A stretch of 64,000 nucleotides of DNA from Caulobacteraceae bacterium UBA3198 (GTDB taxonomy: Bacteria > Pseudomonadota > Alphaproteobacteria > Caulobacterales > Caulobacteraceae): positions 62,001-126,000 of the forward strand of contig DEWY01000015.1 of the NCBI GenBank assembly GCA_002363865.1. Reading direction: 5' to 3'. This document shows positions 51,229 to 60,378 of the stretch, piece by piece. The notes beneath the pieces were generated by a model, which saw only the letters and a list, made by a program, of their open reading frames with translations, ran no database searches and was not told the DNA's origin. Position numbers and translations under genes: made by a program. Position 1 is the stretch's first letter; each line of letters opens with the position of its first letter.

Positions 51229-52494
51229 ATGCGCGACTTTCAGCTCCCCAACGCCGCAACAGCGGCAGAGCTCGCAATGACCCCCGAATTCCACCGCATC
51301 CGACGCCTCCCGCCCTACGTCCTTGAGGAGGTGAACCGCATCAAGGCGCGACTGCGCGCCGACGGCACCGACATCATCGACTTCGGCATGGGAAATCCGG
51401 ACATGCCGACGCCCAAGCACATCGTCGAGAAGATGATCGAGACCGCCCGCGACCCCAAGGCGGGGCGCTACTCGGCCTCCAAGGGCATCATCGGCCTGCG
51501 CCGCGCCATGGCCGGCTACTATAAGCGTCGCTTTGGCGTGACCCTGAACCCCGATACCGAGGTGATCGCCACCTTGGGCTCAAAGGAGGGGTTCGCCAAC
51601 CTCGCCCAGGCCCTGACCGCGCCCGGCGATGTCATCATCTGTCCGAACCCGGCCTATCCGATCCACGCCTACGGCTTCATCATGGCCGGCGGCGTGATCC
51701 GCCATGTGCCCGCCCATTCGCCGGAGGAGTATCTGGCCGGGGTCAGCCGGGCGGTGAAGCATTCGGCCCCGCCGCCCAGCGTGCTGATCCTGTCCTATCC
51801 GTCCAATCCGACCGCCCAGTGCGTGGATCTGGAGTTCTACAAGGACGCCATCGCGCTGGCCCGGAAGCACGACCTGCTGGTGATTTCCGACATCGCCTAT
51901 TCGGAGATCTATTTCGACGACAACCCGCCGCCGTCGGTCCTGCAGGTCGAAGGCGCCAAGGAGATCGCCGTCGAGGTCAACTCCCTGTCCAAGACCTACG
52001 CCATGGCGGGCTGGCGGGTCGGCATGGTCGTGGGCAATGAGCGGATCTGCAACGCGCTGGCCCGGGTGAAATCCTATCTCGACTACGGCGCCTACACCCC
52101 GATCCAGGTGGCTGCGGCCACGGCGCTTAACGGTCCCCAGGACTGCGTCGCCGAGATCCGGGCGATCTACAAGTCTCGCCGCGACGTGCTGGTGGAATCT
52201 ATGAAGCGCGCCGGCTGGGATATTCCCTCGCCTGACGCCTCGATGTTCGCCTGGGCGCCCGTGCCTGAGAAGTTCAAGGAGGCTGGAGCTCTGATGTTCT
52301 CCAAGCTGCTCATTGAAGAGGCCAGCGTGGCCGTCGCGCCGGGCGTCGGGTTTGGCGAATACGGCGAAGGGTTCGTCCGGGTGGGTCTGGTGGAGAACGA
52401 ACATCGGATCCGGCAGGCGGCCCGCAATGTGAAGAAGTTCCTGGCGAACGCCGACGATATCCTCGCCCGGGCCCATAATACGGTGAGCAGCTGA
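51229..52494 (+). CDS. pyridoxal-phosphate aminotransferase, AlaC-like class I
   Basis: 421 residues from ATG 51229. Fold-type I aminotransferase: IIDFGMGNPDMPTPKHIVEKMIE, RYSASKGIIGLRRAMAGYYKRRFGV, SYPSNPTAQCVDLEFY, and the PLP lysine in VNSLSKTYAMAGWRVGM. It resembles glutamate-pyruvate transaminase AlaC and LL-diaminopimelate aminotransferase. It touches hom (TGATG), so the two are coupled, suggesting a link to aspartate-family or alanine metabolism. Confidence 0.88.
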   Translation: MRDFQLPNAATAAELAMTPEFHRIRRLPPYVLEEVNRIKARLRADGTDIIDFGMGNPDMPTPKHIVEKMIETARDPKAGRYSASKGIIGLRRAMAGYYKRRFGVTLNPDTEVIATLGSKEGFANLAQALTAPGDVIICPNPAYPIHAYGFIMAGGVIRHVPAHSPEEYLAGVSRAVKHSAPPPSVLILSYPSNPTAQCVDLEFYKDAIALARKHDLLVISDIAYSEIYFDDNPPPSVLQVEGAKEIAVEVNSLSKTYAMAGWRVGMVVGNERICNALARVKSYLDYGAYTPIQVAAATALNGPQDCVAEIRAIYKSRRDVLVESMKRAGWDIPSPDASMFAWAPVPEKFKEAGALMFSKLLIEEASVAVAPGVGFGEYGEGFVRVGLVENEHRIRQAARNVKKFLANADDILARAHNTVSS

Positions 52495-53783
52495 TGAGTC
52501 CTCGCAACTGGCGCGTCGGCGTCGCTGGCCTCGGCACCGTCGGCGCAGGCCTGCTGACCTTTCTGAGCGAACGGCCGGGCTTCGCCCCGGCTGGCGGCCA
52601 GGTCACGGTCAGCGGCGTCTCCGCGCGCTCCCGCAGCCGGCCGCGGCCTTTCGACATTTCCGGCCTGCGCTGGTTCGACGATCCGGTGGCGCTCGCCCAG
52701 TCGGATGAGGTGGATCTGTTCGTCGAGCTGATCGGTGGCTCCGATGGCCCCGCCAAGGCCGCCGTTGAGGCCGCTCTTAAGGCCGGCAAGCCCGTGGTCA
52801 CCGCGAACAAGGCGCTGATCGCCGAACATGGCGCGGAACTGGCGGCCCTGGCCGAGGCGGCGGGCGTCCCGCTGCTGTTCGAGGCTGCGGTGATGGGTGG
52901 AACCCCGGCCGTGAAGATGGTCCGCGAGGCCATGGTCGGCGATGATGTCCGCAGCATTTCCGGCATCCTCAACGGCACCTGCAACTTCATTCTCAGCGAG
53001 ATGGAGCAGGGCGGCCGAGCCTTTGAGGACGTCCTGGCCGAAGCCCAGCGCCTGGGCTACGCGGAGGCCGATCCGACCATGGATGTCGGCGGCTTCGATG
53101 CGGCCCACAAGATCACCATCCTGGCGGCGCTCGCCTTCAACTGCGCGCCGGACTTCGCGGCCTGCGAGGTGGAAGGGGTCGATCAGGTCGAGCTGCTCGA
53201 CATCCGCATGGCCAAGGACCTGGGCTATCGCATCAAGCTGATCGCCTCGGCCGAGCGCAGCGATGAGGGCGTCTCGGTGCGCGTGCACCCCTCCCTCGTG
53301 CCTCTGGCCCATCCCCTGGCTCAGGCTGGCGGGGCGCTCAACGCCCTGTTCATCGAAGGCCAAAGGCTGGGGCGGATCTTCATCCAGGGGGCCGGCGCCG
53401 GCGCTGCGCCCACCGCAGCCGCCGTCGCCGCCGACATCGCCGATGTGATGACCCAGGCCGTGCGTCCGGTCTTCCAGCGGCCGGCCACCGAACTGGCGGC
53501 CTTCACGCCGGTGGACCGCAGCCGCAGTCTGGTGCGCGCCTATCTGCGTCTGCTGGTCAAGGACGAACCCGGCGTCATCGCCGCCGTCTCCGAGACCCTG
53601 GCGGAGGCCGGTGTGTCCATCGAAAGCTTCCTGCAGAAGCCGGTGGAGGACGCCGAGGGCGTGCCCATCGTCCTGACCACCCACTCGGTCTCGGAGGCGG
53701 TGCTGGCCCAGGCCGTGGAGCGGATTGCGGGTCATCCGGCCGTCATCAAGGCGCCACGTCTGATGCGAATCGCCCGGATATGA
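52494..53783 (+). CDS. hom: homoserine dehydrogenase
   Basis: 429 residues. Reduces aspartate semialdehyde to homoserine for threonine and methionine. NAD(P) motif VGVAGLGTVGAGLL, VVTANKALIAEHG, catalytic block AVMGGTPAVKM and GILNGTCNFILSEM, ADPTMDVGGFDAAHK. The C-terminal ACT domain (about residues 350-429, LRLLVKDEPGVIAAVSETLAEAGVSIES) allows feedback control. Order aminotransferase-hom-glpX-recJ matches Caulobacter relatives. Confidence 0.97.
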   Translation: MSPRNWRVGVAGLGTVGAGLLTFLSERPGFAPAGGQVTVSGVSARSRSRPRPFDISGLRWFDDPVALAQSDEVDLFVELIGGSDGPAKAAVEAALKAGKPVVTANKALIAEHGAELAALAEAAGVPLLFEAAVMGGTPAVKMVREAMVGDDVRSISGILNGTCNFILSEMEQGGRAFEDVLAEAQRLGYAEADPTMDVGGFDAAHKITILAALAFNCAPDFAACEVEGVDQVELLDIRMAKDLGYRIKLIASAERSDEGVSVRVHPSLVPLAHPLAQAGGALNALFIEGQRLGRIFIQGAGAGAAPTAAAVAADIADVMTQAVRPVFQRPATELAAFTPVDRSRSLVRAYLRLLVKDEPGVIAAVSETLAEAGVSIESFLQKPVEDAEGVPIVLTTHSVSEAVLAQAVERIAGHPAVIKAPRLMRIARI

Positions 53784-53830
53784 GACTTCCCGGAGACTGA
53801 GAGGCCCGCGGGGGCCGGACGGAGACCGAT

Positions 53831-54781
53831 ATGAGCGCTGAGACCCTCGATCGCGGACTGGTGCTGGACTCGGTGCGGGTGACGGAGATCGCCGCCATCG
53901 CCGCCTGGAGCCTTGTGGGTCGCGGCGATGAGAAGGCCGCCGATCAGGCTGCTGTCGACGCGATGCGCACGGCGCTCAACGACCTGGAGATCGACGGCGA
54001 GATCGTCATCGGCGAGGGCGAGCGCGACGAAGCCCCCATGCTCTATATCGGCGAGAAGGTCGGCCGGGGTGGCCCGGCGGTGGATATCGCCCTCGACCCG
54101 CTGGAGGGCACGACGCTCACGGCCAAGGCCATGTCCAACGCGCTCACCGTCATGGCCTGGGCGCCCAAGGGCACGCTGCTGAACGCCCCTGACACCTATA
54201 TGGACAAGATCGCCTGCGGGCCCGGCTATCCTGCCGGCCTGATCGATCTGGACGCATCCCCGGGCGAGAATGTCCAGGCCCTCGCGCGGGCCCGTGGGGT
54301 GGACGCCAGCCAGATCACCGTCTGCGTCCTCGATCGCCCCCGCCACGGGGAGATTATCGCCAGGCTGCGTGAAGTGGGTGCGCGGGTGCATCTGATCACC
54401 GACGGTGACGTGGCTGGCGTCATCAACACCGCGGACCCCGACACGGGCATCGACCTCTATCTGGGGCAGGGGGGCGCGCCGGAGGGCGTGCTGGCCTGTG
54501 CGGCGCTGAAATGCGTCGGCGGGCAGTTCCAGGGTCGCCTGGTCTTCCGCAACGCCGACGAGCGGATGCGCGCCGAGCGCTGCGGCATCACCCAGCTCGA
54601 CAAGAAGTACGACCTTCACGAAATGGTCCGGGCAGACGCCATATTCGCGGCCACCGGAGTCACCAAGGGCGTGCTGCTGGACGGAGTGCGCCTGAAGAAC
54701 GGCTTCGTCCACACCCACTCCATGGTCATGAATTCCTTCACCCGCACGGTTCGGGAAGTGCGGATGAAGCGGCCTGTCTGA
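53831..54781 (+). CDS. glpX: class II fructose-1,6-bisphosphatase
   Basis: 316 residues. GlpX-type phosphatase for gluconeogenesis: LVGRGDEKAADQAAVDAMR, GEIVIGEGERDEAPMLYIGEKVG and the metal/phosphate site in IALDPLEGTTLTAKAMSNAL; later GGAPEGVLACAALKCVGGQFQGRL. The C terminus has the HTHSMVMNS segment usual in GlpX. Preceded by a 47-base gap after hom and followed by recJ after 19 bases. Confidence 0.96.
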   Translation: MSAETLDRGLVLDSVRVTEIAAIAAWSLVGRGDEKAADQAAVDAMRTALNDLEIDGEIVIGEGERDEAPMLYIGEKVGRGGPAVDIALDPLEGTTLTAKAMSNALTVMAWAPKGTLLNAPDTYMDKIACGPGYPAGLIDLDASPGENVQALARARGVDASQITVCVLDRPRHGEIIARLREVGARVHLITDGDVAGVINTADPDTGIDLYLGQGGAPEGVLACAALKCVGGQFQGRLVFRNADERMRAERCGITQLDKKYDLHEMVRADAIFAATGVTKGVLLDGVRLKNGFVHTHSMVMNSFTRTVREVRMKRPV

Positions 54782-54800
54782 CCATGGCCAGGGTTTGACC

Positions 54801-56603
54801 ATGGCCGACGGCGCCGGCGTCCTGGGCTATCTCGACGTGGACCGCTCGCTCAGCGGTCGCCTCTGGCGCGCCCGGCCGGCCGATCCGGCCCTGGTGCGCA
54901 GCCATCAGATGGCATTGGGCCTCGATGAGCCCATGGCCCGCGCCCTGGCCGCCCGTGGCGTCACCGCCGAGGCGGCGGCGAGTTATCTGCAGCCGACCCT
55001 CAAGGCCTTGTTCCCCGATCCGTCGAGCTTCGCCGACATGGACAAGGCCGCCGCCGTCCTGGTGGACGCCCTGGTGGCCGACAAGGCTGTGGTGGTGTTC
55101 GCCGACTACGATGTGGACGGAGCCTCCAGCGCCGCCCTCCTGGTGCGCTGGTTCGCCGCCATGGGCAAACGCCTGACCATCTATGTCCCTGACCGGGTGA
55201 CGGAAGGCTATGGCCCCTCGCCGGCGGCCTTCCGACGGTTGCGGGAGGAGGGGGCTGATCTCGTGGTCACCGTCGACTGCGGGGCCGCGGCCGTCGACGC
55301 CATCGCCTGCGCCGCCGAGATCGGGCTCGACGTGGTGGTGGTCGATCACCACCTGATGCGTGACGAGGTCCCGGTCTGCGCCGCCCTGGTCAACCCCAAC
55401 CGGCCCGATTGCGGCTCGGGTCAGGGCGTCCTGGCCGCCGCCGGCGTGACCTTCGTTCTGCTGGCGGCCCTCAACCGCGAAGCCCGCGCCCGCGGCCTGT
55501 TCGCGCAGCGCCCTGAGCCGGACCTGCGCCAATGGCTCGATCTGGCGGCCATGGGGGCGGTTTGTGACGTGACCCAGCTGGTGGGCTTCAATCGGGCGCT
55601 TACGGCGCAGGGGCTCAAGGTGATGTCGGCCTGGGCCAATCCCGGCCTCAAGGCGCTTCTGGAGACCGCTGGCTCCAAGGGGCCGGCCACGACCTTCCAC
55701 GCCGGATTCGTCCTGGGCCCCCGGATCAATGCAGGCGGACGGATCGGCCGCTCGGACCTGGGCGCCAGGTTGCTGTCCACCGATGACGCCGATGAGGCGC
55801 GCAAGATCGCCCTGGAGCTAGACGCCCTGAACGCCTCACGCCGGGAGGTGGAGGCCGAGGTGCTAGAGGCCGCCGTGCGGATCCTGGAGCGGGAAAGCAA
55901 TTTCGCCGACCAGCCGCTGCTGCTGGTGGCCGCCGATGACTGGCACCCCGGCGTCATCGGCATTGTCGCCGGCCGTCTGCGCGAACGCTATCGCAAGCCG
56001 ACCCTGGTGGTGGGAATCGACCGGGCCGCTGACGTGGGCAAGGGGTCGGGGCGCTCCCAACCCGGCGTAAATCTCGGCCGCGCGGTTCAGTCGGCGTTCG
56101 AGGCCGGCCTGCTCCTGGCCGGGGGCGGCCATGCCATGGCCGCCGGTCTCTCGGTGCGTCCGAGCTCGCTGCCGGAATTGCGCGAGTTCCTTTGCGCCCA
56201 TCTGAGCGACGAATCATCGGCCGCGGCGGAATCAGACGCCCTGGAAATCGACGCCCTGATCACCGCTGCCGGCGCCGACCGCGGCCTTCTGGAGTCATTT
56301 CAGCGGCTGGCGCCTTTCGGTCCGGGGAATCCCGAGCCGCTCTTCGCCCTCGCAGAGGCCCGCGTAGAGCGGCCCATGATGCTGAGGGGCGGTCACGTGC
56401 GCTGCACGCTCACAGACCGCTCTGGTGGCCGCCTGAAAGCCGTGGCGTGGCGGGCCGAGGAGACCGAGGTGGGTCGACGCCTGATGGGCGGCGGCGGAGC
56501 CGTCCACGTGGTGGGCCGTCTGAAGGCGGATGATTGGAACGGGCGACGGGGCGTCGAGCTCGAGATTGACGACATCGCCGACCCCCGTCGCAAAAACGTC
56601 TAG
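54801..56603 (+). CDS. recJ: single-stranded-DNA-specific exonuclease RecJ
   Basis: 600 residues from ATG 54801; a TTG two codons earlier is also possible. 5'-3' exonuclease of RecF-pathway and mismatch repair. DHH-family motifs: VVVFADYDVDGASSAALLVRW (DxD), VTVDCGAAAVDAI, VVVDHHLM (DHH), and RINAGGRIGRSDLGARLL. DHHA1 domain with GGGHAMAAGLSV and a C-terminal OB-fold (RVERPMMLRGGHVRCTL... ). Typical length. Confidence 0.96.
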   Translation: MADGAGVLGYLDVDRSLSGRLWRARPADPALVRSHQMALGLDEPMARALAARGVTAEAAASYLQPTLKALFPDPSSFADMDKAAAVLVDALVADKAVVVFADYDVDGASSAALLVRWFAAMGKRLTIYVPDRVTEGYGPSPAAFRRLREEGADLVVTVDCGAAAVDAIACAAEIGLDVVVVDHHLMRDEVPVCAALVNPNRPDCGSGQGVLAAAGVTFVLLAALNREARARGLFAQRPEPDLRQWLDLAAMGAVCDVTQLVGFNRALTAQGLKVMSAWANPGLKALLETAGSKGPATTFHAGFVLGPRINAGGRIGRSDLGARLLSTDDADEARKIALELDALNASRREVEAEVLEAAVRILERESNFADQPLLLVAADDWHPGVIGIVAGRLRERYRKPTLVVGIDRAADVGKGSGRSQPGVNLGRAVQSAFEAGLLLAGGGHAMAAGLSVRPSSLPELREFLCAHLSDESSAAAESDALEIDALITAAGADRGLLESFQRLAPFGPGNPEPLFALAEARVERPMMLRGGHVRCTLTDRSGGRLKAVAWRAEETEVGRRLMGGGGAVHVVGRLKADDWNGRRGVELEIDDIADPRRKNV

Positions 56604-56611
56604 CGAGCGGC

Positions 56612-56640
56612 TTGCGTGGGGCAGGGAAGGCGGATATAGA
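56612..56640 (+). promoter_or_regulatory. predicted promoter of tRNA-Glu
   Basis: TTGCGT at 56612-56617 and TATAGA at 56635-56640, separated by 17 bases, placing transcription start about 13 bases before the tRNA. Confidence 0.45.
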
Positions 56641-56659
56641 GCCGCCCTCCGCGTCGAGT

Positions 56660-56734
56660 GGTCCCTTCGTCTATCGGTTAGGACGCCAGGTTTTCAACCT
56701 GGAGAGAGGGGTTCGACTCCCCTAGGGACTGCCA
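56660..56734 (+). tRNA. tRNA-Glu (anticodon TTC)
   Basis: 75 bases: acceptor GGTCCCT / AGGGACT (first pair G-T), D-arm CGTCTATCGGTTAGGACG, anticodon stem CCAGG/CCTGG around TTTTCAA (anticodon TTC, 56693-56695), T-arm AGGGGTTCGACTCCCCT and an encoded CCA. Confidence 0.95.
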
Positions 56735-56843
56735 CGCGGAGCTCTCCAATCCCCTGATGTTCTGTGGATCGTCGTGGCGCTGAGGCGCAACGAACAGCGG
56801 CGCCTTGCGTTGGTCTCCGACAATCTGACGGAGAGCGCTTTCA

Positions 56844-57098
56844 ATGAAGATTCTGACCCTGATGGCCGCCAGCGCCGCCGCCCTGACGCTGGCCGCCTGC
56901 ACCAATCCCAATCCCGAAGACACCGAAACCGCCGCCACCATGCCTGACACTAGCACCGCAGAATCCCCTGCGCCGGACGCCGGTGACACGGGCGTCGCCG
57001 GGAGTTCCGCCATGTCCGATGATCCGGCTCAGAGCGGGGCTGGGATCGGGGCGGAGACCGATCAGAACCTGCCTCCCGTGGATGTGCCCGAAGTCTAG
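56844..57098 (+). CDS. small putative lipoprotein (84 aa)
   Basis: 84 residues. Signal peptide MKILTLMAASAAALTLAAC with a perfect lipobox (LAAC), then an acidic, low-complexity Thr/Ala/Asp/Pro-rich tail (PNPEDTETAATMPDTSTAESPAPDAGD) with no recognised domain. A weak ribosome site (GACGGAGAG) lies about 8 bases before the start. Function unknown; the coding call rests on the signal peptide and start context. Confidence 0.65.
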   Translation: MKILTLMAASAAALTLAACTNPNPEDTETAATMPDTSTAESPAPDAGDTGVAGSSAMSDDPAQSGAGIGAETDQNLPPVDVPEV

Positions 57099-57221
57099 AA
57101 GCCCCGGACACGCCCCTCAACGCTCCCTTGGCGGCCATTTGCGCGACAAACCGGCGATTTCACCAATGCCAAGCTTGATCGCGTAAATGGTTATTGACGG
57201 CCTAGGTCCAACGAGAACAGT

Positions 57222-57229
57222 GTTATAAC
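57222..57229 (+). promoter_or_regulatory. possible -10 element of the cold-shock-domain gene
   Basis: GTTATAAC resembles the Caulobacter GCTANAWC -10 element, 45 bases before the start. TTGACG at 57194 is 24 bases from the TATAAC hexamer, too far for a standard -35, so the promoter is only partly supported. Confidence 0.3.
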
Positions 57230-57273
57230 TGGCCCGGTTCCGAGGATCGAAGGAGACGGAGCCAGAGGGGCGC

Positions 57274-57876
57274 ATGTCTGGTTACGATTATCACGATGCT
57301 GGCGCAGATGACGCTGTACGCATCAGCGGTCGCGTGAAGTGGTTCGATGCGGGAAAGGGTTACGGCTTTGTCGTTCCCGACGATCCCAGCAAGACGGATC
57401 TCAAGGACGTCCTTCTGCACGTCACGTCCTTGCGGGATTCCGGCCACGAAAGCGCGCTTGAAGGTGCGGTTATCGTCTGTGAGGCCATTCGCCGTCCAAA
57501 AGGCTGGCAGGTGGCTGAGGTCCTCGAACTGGATGAAAGCGCCGCGCCGCCGCCGGAGCCTCGTCGCGCCCGCGAGGATGGACGACGGGACGGCTATGAA
57601 CGCGTTCCGGATCGCAGCGATGCCTTCGCCCGTCCCCGCCGGCCCGCCCTGGCGGGAGGGCCCCTCGAACAAGCTAAGGTGAAGTGGTTCAACCGCGCCA
57701 AGGGCTACGGCTTCGTGGTGCGCGAGTCGCAGCCCGGAGACATCTTCATTCACATCGAGACCCTTCGTCGGGCCGGGCTGGAAGACCTGCAGCCGGGCGA
57801 TGATGTGAAGGTTCGCTTCGCCGAAGGCCCGAAAGGGCTTGTGGTGGCGGAGATCGAGTCGGTAGGTCTGGCCTAG
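57274..57876 (+). CDS. tandem cold-shock-domain protein
   Basis: 200 residues with two cold-shock domains: domain 1 about residues 13-86 (RVKWFDAGKGYGFVVPDD, then DVLLHVTSL) and domain 2 about 132-198 (KVKWFNRAKGYGFVVRES, DIFIHIETLRRAGL). RNP1 (KGYGFV) and RNP2 (VLLHV / IFIHI) are present in both. The linker is Pro/Arg-rich. Caulobacter has double-domain CspC and CspD proteins linked to stationary phase; this is an orthologue of that group. Likely RNA/ssDNA chaperone. Confidence 0.93.
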   Translation: MSGYDYHDAGADDAVRISGRVKWFDAGKGYGFVVPDDPSKTDLKDVLLHVTSLRDSGHESALEGAVIVCEAIRRPKGWQVAEVLELDESAAPPPEPRRAREDGRRDGYERVPDRSDAFARPRRPALAGGPLEQAKVKWFNRAKGYGFVVRESQPGDIFIHIETLRRAGLEDLQPGDDVKVRFAEGPKGLVVAEIESVGLA

Positions 57877-57908
57877 AGGCGTTCGTCCCGCGGTCCAGGC
57901 GGGCCGGG

Positions 57909-58445
57909 ATGTCCTGTCGCCCGCCGTCTGCCGGAGGTCCCGTCTTGTCCCAGTTCCAGAACGAGCGCGTCGCCGCGCGCCCGAACCATCTTCCAAGGCG
58001 CGCCCTGTTGGGGGGATTCGCAGCGCTCGCGGCGCCGGCGCCCCTGCTGGCCAAGACCGCGCCGGTTCTGGAACCCCTCGAGATTCTCACCGCCCGGGGC
58101 CCGGCGCGCTTTCAGGTGGAGCTCGCCGCCGACAACGCCAGTCGCGCCCAGGGTCTGATGTACCGGAAGTCGCTCGCGCCCGACCGCGGGATGCTGTTCG
58201 ATTTTCAGACCCCTCGTCCGGTCTCCTTCTGGATGCGCAACACCTACATCTCTCTGGACATGATCTTCATCCGGGCCGACGGCCGCATACTGTCGATCGC
58301 CCGAAACACCGTGCCCCTCTCCGAAGAGGGGGTGCCATCCGGCGGGCCGGTGCGCGCGGTGCTGGAACTGGTGGGCGGCCGGGCCGCCCAGATCGGCGCC
58401 CTGCCGGGCGACCGCGTGGTTCACCGGATCTTCCCCCGTGGATGA
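57909..58445 (+). CDS. DUF192 family exported protein
   Basis: 178 residues from ATG 57909; a TTG at 57945 would give a shorter start. A Tat-like signal (LPRRALLGGFAALAAPAPLLA) precedes the DUF192 domain: F-VELAADNASRAQGLMYRKSLAPDRGMLFDF, then VSFWMRNTYISLDMIFIRADGRI and VLELVGGRAAQIGALPGDRV. DUF192 proteins are small secreted or membrane-attached proteins of unknown activity. Overlaps the thioesterase gene by 8 bases. Confidence 0.86.
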   Translation: MSCRPPSAGGPVLSQFQNERVAARPNHLPRRALLGGFAALAAPAPLLAKTAPVLEPLEILTARGPARFQVELAADNASRAQGLMYRKSLAPDRGMLFDFQTPRPVSFWMRNTYISLDMIFIRADGRILSIARNTVPLSEEGVPSGGPVRAVLELVGGRAAQIGALPGDRVVHRIFPRG

Positions 58446-58869
58446 GGTCGAAGACCAGATTCCTGACCCACCGGAGGGCTTTGTCCGTTCGGAAGGCCGC
58501 GGCGCGTACTCTGGTCACAACGGGCCCTATTTCCACCGCGCTATCCAGGGGGAGACCACAGAGCAGGCCTTCTTCGCCCTGCCGCGCCACGCCAATGGCC
58601 TTGGGCTGGTCCATGGGGGCATGCTGACCAGCTTTCTTGACGGCCTGATGGGGGCTGCGGTGTTCCGCGCGGCGCGGCGGCCGGGGGTCACCATTCACCT
58701 GTCGGTGGACTTCCTGCACATGGGCCGGGTGGGGGAGTGGGTCATGGGCGAATCCCACGTCACCCGGCTCACCCGCGAAGTGGCCTTCGTCGAGGGGCGG
58801 GCCTATGTGGGCCGCCGGGATGTCGTTCGGGGCTCCGGCGTGTTCAAACTGATGCATCGGCGGGATTGA
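58438..58869 (+). CDS. PaaI-family (hotdog fold) thioesterase
   Basis: 143 residues from GTG 58438. Hotdog-fold thioesterase: HANGLGLVHGGMLTSFLDGLMGAAVF with the family HGG motif at the substrate site, TIHLSVDFLHMGRVGEW, and ESHVTRLTREVAFVEGRAYVGRRDVVRGSGVFKLM. Likely hydrolyses an aryl- or acyl-CoA; the substrate is unknown. Followed 67 bases later by tRNA-Pro. Confidence 0.88.
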   Translation: MDEVEDQIPDPPEGFVRSEGRGAYSGHNGPYFHRAIQGETTEQAFFALPRHANGLGLVHGGMLTSFLDGLMGAAVFRAARRPGVTIHLSVDFLHMGRVGEWVMGESHVTRLTREVAFVEGRAYVGRRDVVRGSGVFKLMHRRD

Positions 58870-58936
58870 TCGCCTCAGGTCACATTGCGGCGCAGAGCCT
58901 TGCATGGCATGAGACGGCCAATGTCGGCGTCCGTCT

Positions 58937-59013
58937 CGGGGCGTAGCGCAGCCTGGTAGCGCATCTGCTTTGGGAGCAGAGGGTCGCGTGTTCGAATCAC
59001 GCCGCCCCGACCA
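58937..59013 (+). tRNA. tRNA-Pro (anticodon TGG)
   Basis: 77 bases; acceptor CGGGGCG / CGCCCCG perfect, anticodon stem TCTGC/GCAGA around TTTGGGA (anticodon TGG, 58971-58973), T-arm GCGTGTTCGAATCACGC and encoded CCA. Second Pro isoacceptor in the window. Confidence 0.96.
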
Positions 59014-59151
59014 GACGCCGACATGGGGCCGCTTCGACCTTCCGACGGCGGGAGGCCGCGACGGCCGTGTGTTTCGCCTCAGGCCGCCATGGTCGGTTCA
59101 GGATGACCCCTGACCAGACCGGGGCGCCAAGATCGCCAATGGGACAGCCAC

Positions 59152-59457
59152 ATGCTTGCGCGCATCCTTCGCCCCGCCAAGAACGCCATGCAGTCCGGGC
59201 ACGGCAAGTCCAAGGACTGGGTTCTTGAGTTCGAACCGGCCAGCGCCCGCCGCCCCGACGCCCTGATGGGCTGGACCCAGACCGACGACACCCGCACCCA
59301 GCTGCGCCTGTCCTTCGACACCAAGGAGGAGGCCGTGGCCTATGCCGAGCAGAACGGCATCGCCTTCGAGGTCTTCGACCCCAAGCCGGCTAAGCGGATC
59401 ATCAAGGCCTACGCCGACAATTTCGCCTTCGGCCGCAAGGTCCCCTGGACCCACTAG
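59152..59457 (+). CDS. NADH dehydrogenase accessory subunit, NDUFS4-like
   Basis: 101 residues. MLARILRPAKNAMQSGHGKSKDWVLEFE, GWTQTDDTRTQLRLSFDTKEEAVAYAEQNGI and the ending KAYADNFAFGRKVPWTH are diagnostic for the ETC complex I subunit family (NDUFS4/18-kDa), shared by alphaproteobacteria and mitochondria. It stabilises the complex I peripheral arm. It stands alone between tRNA-Pro and tRNA-Arg, away from any nuo operon. Confidence 0.94.
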   Translation: MLARILRPAKNAMQSGHGKSKDWVLEFEPASARRPDALMGWTQTDDTRTQLRLSFDTKEEAVAYAEQNGIAFEVFDPKPAKRIIKAYADNFAFGRKVPWTH

Positions 59458-59472
59458 GGCCACCCCCCACAA

Positions 59473-59549
59473 GCGCCCTTAGCTCAACCGGATAGAGCAT
59501 CCGCCTTCTAAGCGGACGGTTGCAGGTTCGAGTCCTGCAGGGCGCGCCA
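59473..59549 (+). tRNA. tRNA-Arg (anticodon TCT)
   Basis: 77 bases; acceptor GCGCCCT / AGGGCGC, anticodon stem TCCGC/GCGGA around CTTCTAA (anticodon TCT, 59507-59509), T-arm GCAGGTTCGAGTCCTGC and encoded CCA. Its last 11 bases plus the next two are repeated at 60407-60419. Confidence 0.96.
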
Positions 59550-59631
59550 GCCCAGGTTATCTTGCTCAGCATTTCCGATGCTATCGGCGACGGGCTCACT
59601 CCGTCGCCTGATGCGTCTTGTGGAGCCAAGA

Positions 59632-60351
59632 ATGGACTGGGATGCCTTCTTCGCTGTACATCGCGATCTGCGCCGGGAGGGGCCGGGGCTTGCTGAGGAC
59701 GTTGCTTGGGTCGGCGGCCTGATTGGAATCTCGCCGCAGGGACAGGTGTGCGACGCCGGCTGCGGTCCTGGCGGCGATCTTGCGGCGCTTCGTCAGCTTG
59801 TGCCGGAGGGCCGGATTGATGGATTTGAAATGGCGCCGCACTTCGTCGACGCGGCAAGAAAGAGGTTCGCTGGCGACCCGTCTGTGCGGATTTTTGCAGA
59901 GAGCATGGAGGGCCTCACCGGTCCCTATGATCTGATCTGGTCGGCGGGTGCAGTCTACTTCTTAGGTGTGGCGCGAGCGCTGAATGCCTGGCGCGGCGCG
60001 TTGAGCGACCAAGGCGCCGTGGCGTTCAGCCATCCTTGCCTATTCACCGATGCGCCTTCCAAAGCGGCGCTGGCCTTCTGGGAGGCGGAGCCGGGGGGAA
60101 TCGAAACCGAGCTCACCACACGCGACGAGATCGCTGCGGTCGGTTGGCGGGTGCTCGCCGCCCGCCCCCTCTCGGACGCAGCATGGGCTGCATACTACGA
60201 ACCTATAGAGGCGCGCTGCGACGCTCTCGAGGCGGCGGGGGTGAGTGAGGCCGTGGCGGCCGCCATCGCCGCAGCCCGCAAGGAAGCGTCCGACTGGCGT
60301 ACGGTGGCGCGCGAGACGGGCTATATGCTGTACGTGGTTCGCCCAGTCTGA
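59632..60351 (+). CDS. class I SAM-dependent methyltransferase
   Basis: 239 residues from ATG 59632 (an upstream ATG at 59578 is possible). SAM motif I is VCDAGCGPGGDLAAL, motif II RIDGFEMAPHFVDAARKRF, and DLIWSAGAVYFLGV plus LSDQGAVAFSHP complete the fold; trans-aconitate/Tam-like family. Methylated substrate unknown. It sits between the tRNA-Arg 3' end and a 13-bp repeat of it, and by eye is slightly less GC-rich than its neighbours, both fitting a transferred cargo gene. Confidence 0.8.
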   Translation: MDWDAFFAVHRDLRREGPGLAEDVAWVGGLIGISPQGQVCDAGCGPGGDLAALRQLVPEGRIDGFEMAPHFVDAARKRFAGDPSVRIFAESMEGLTGPYDLIWSAGAVYFLGVARALNAWRGALSDQGAVAFSHPCLFTDAPSKAALAFWEAEPGGIETELTTRDEIAAVGWRVLAARPLSDAAWAAYYEPIEARCDALEAAGVSEAVAAAIAAARKEASDWRTVARETGYMLYVVRPV

Positions 60352-60378
60352 CCTTTTCGGATTTGTTGCATAAGGCCA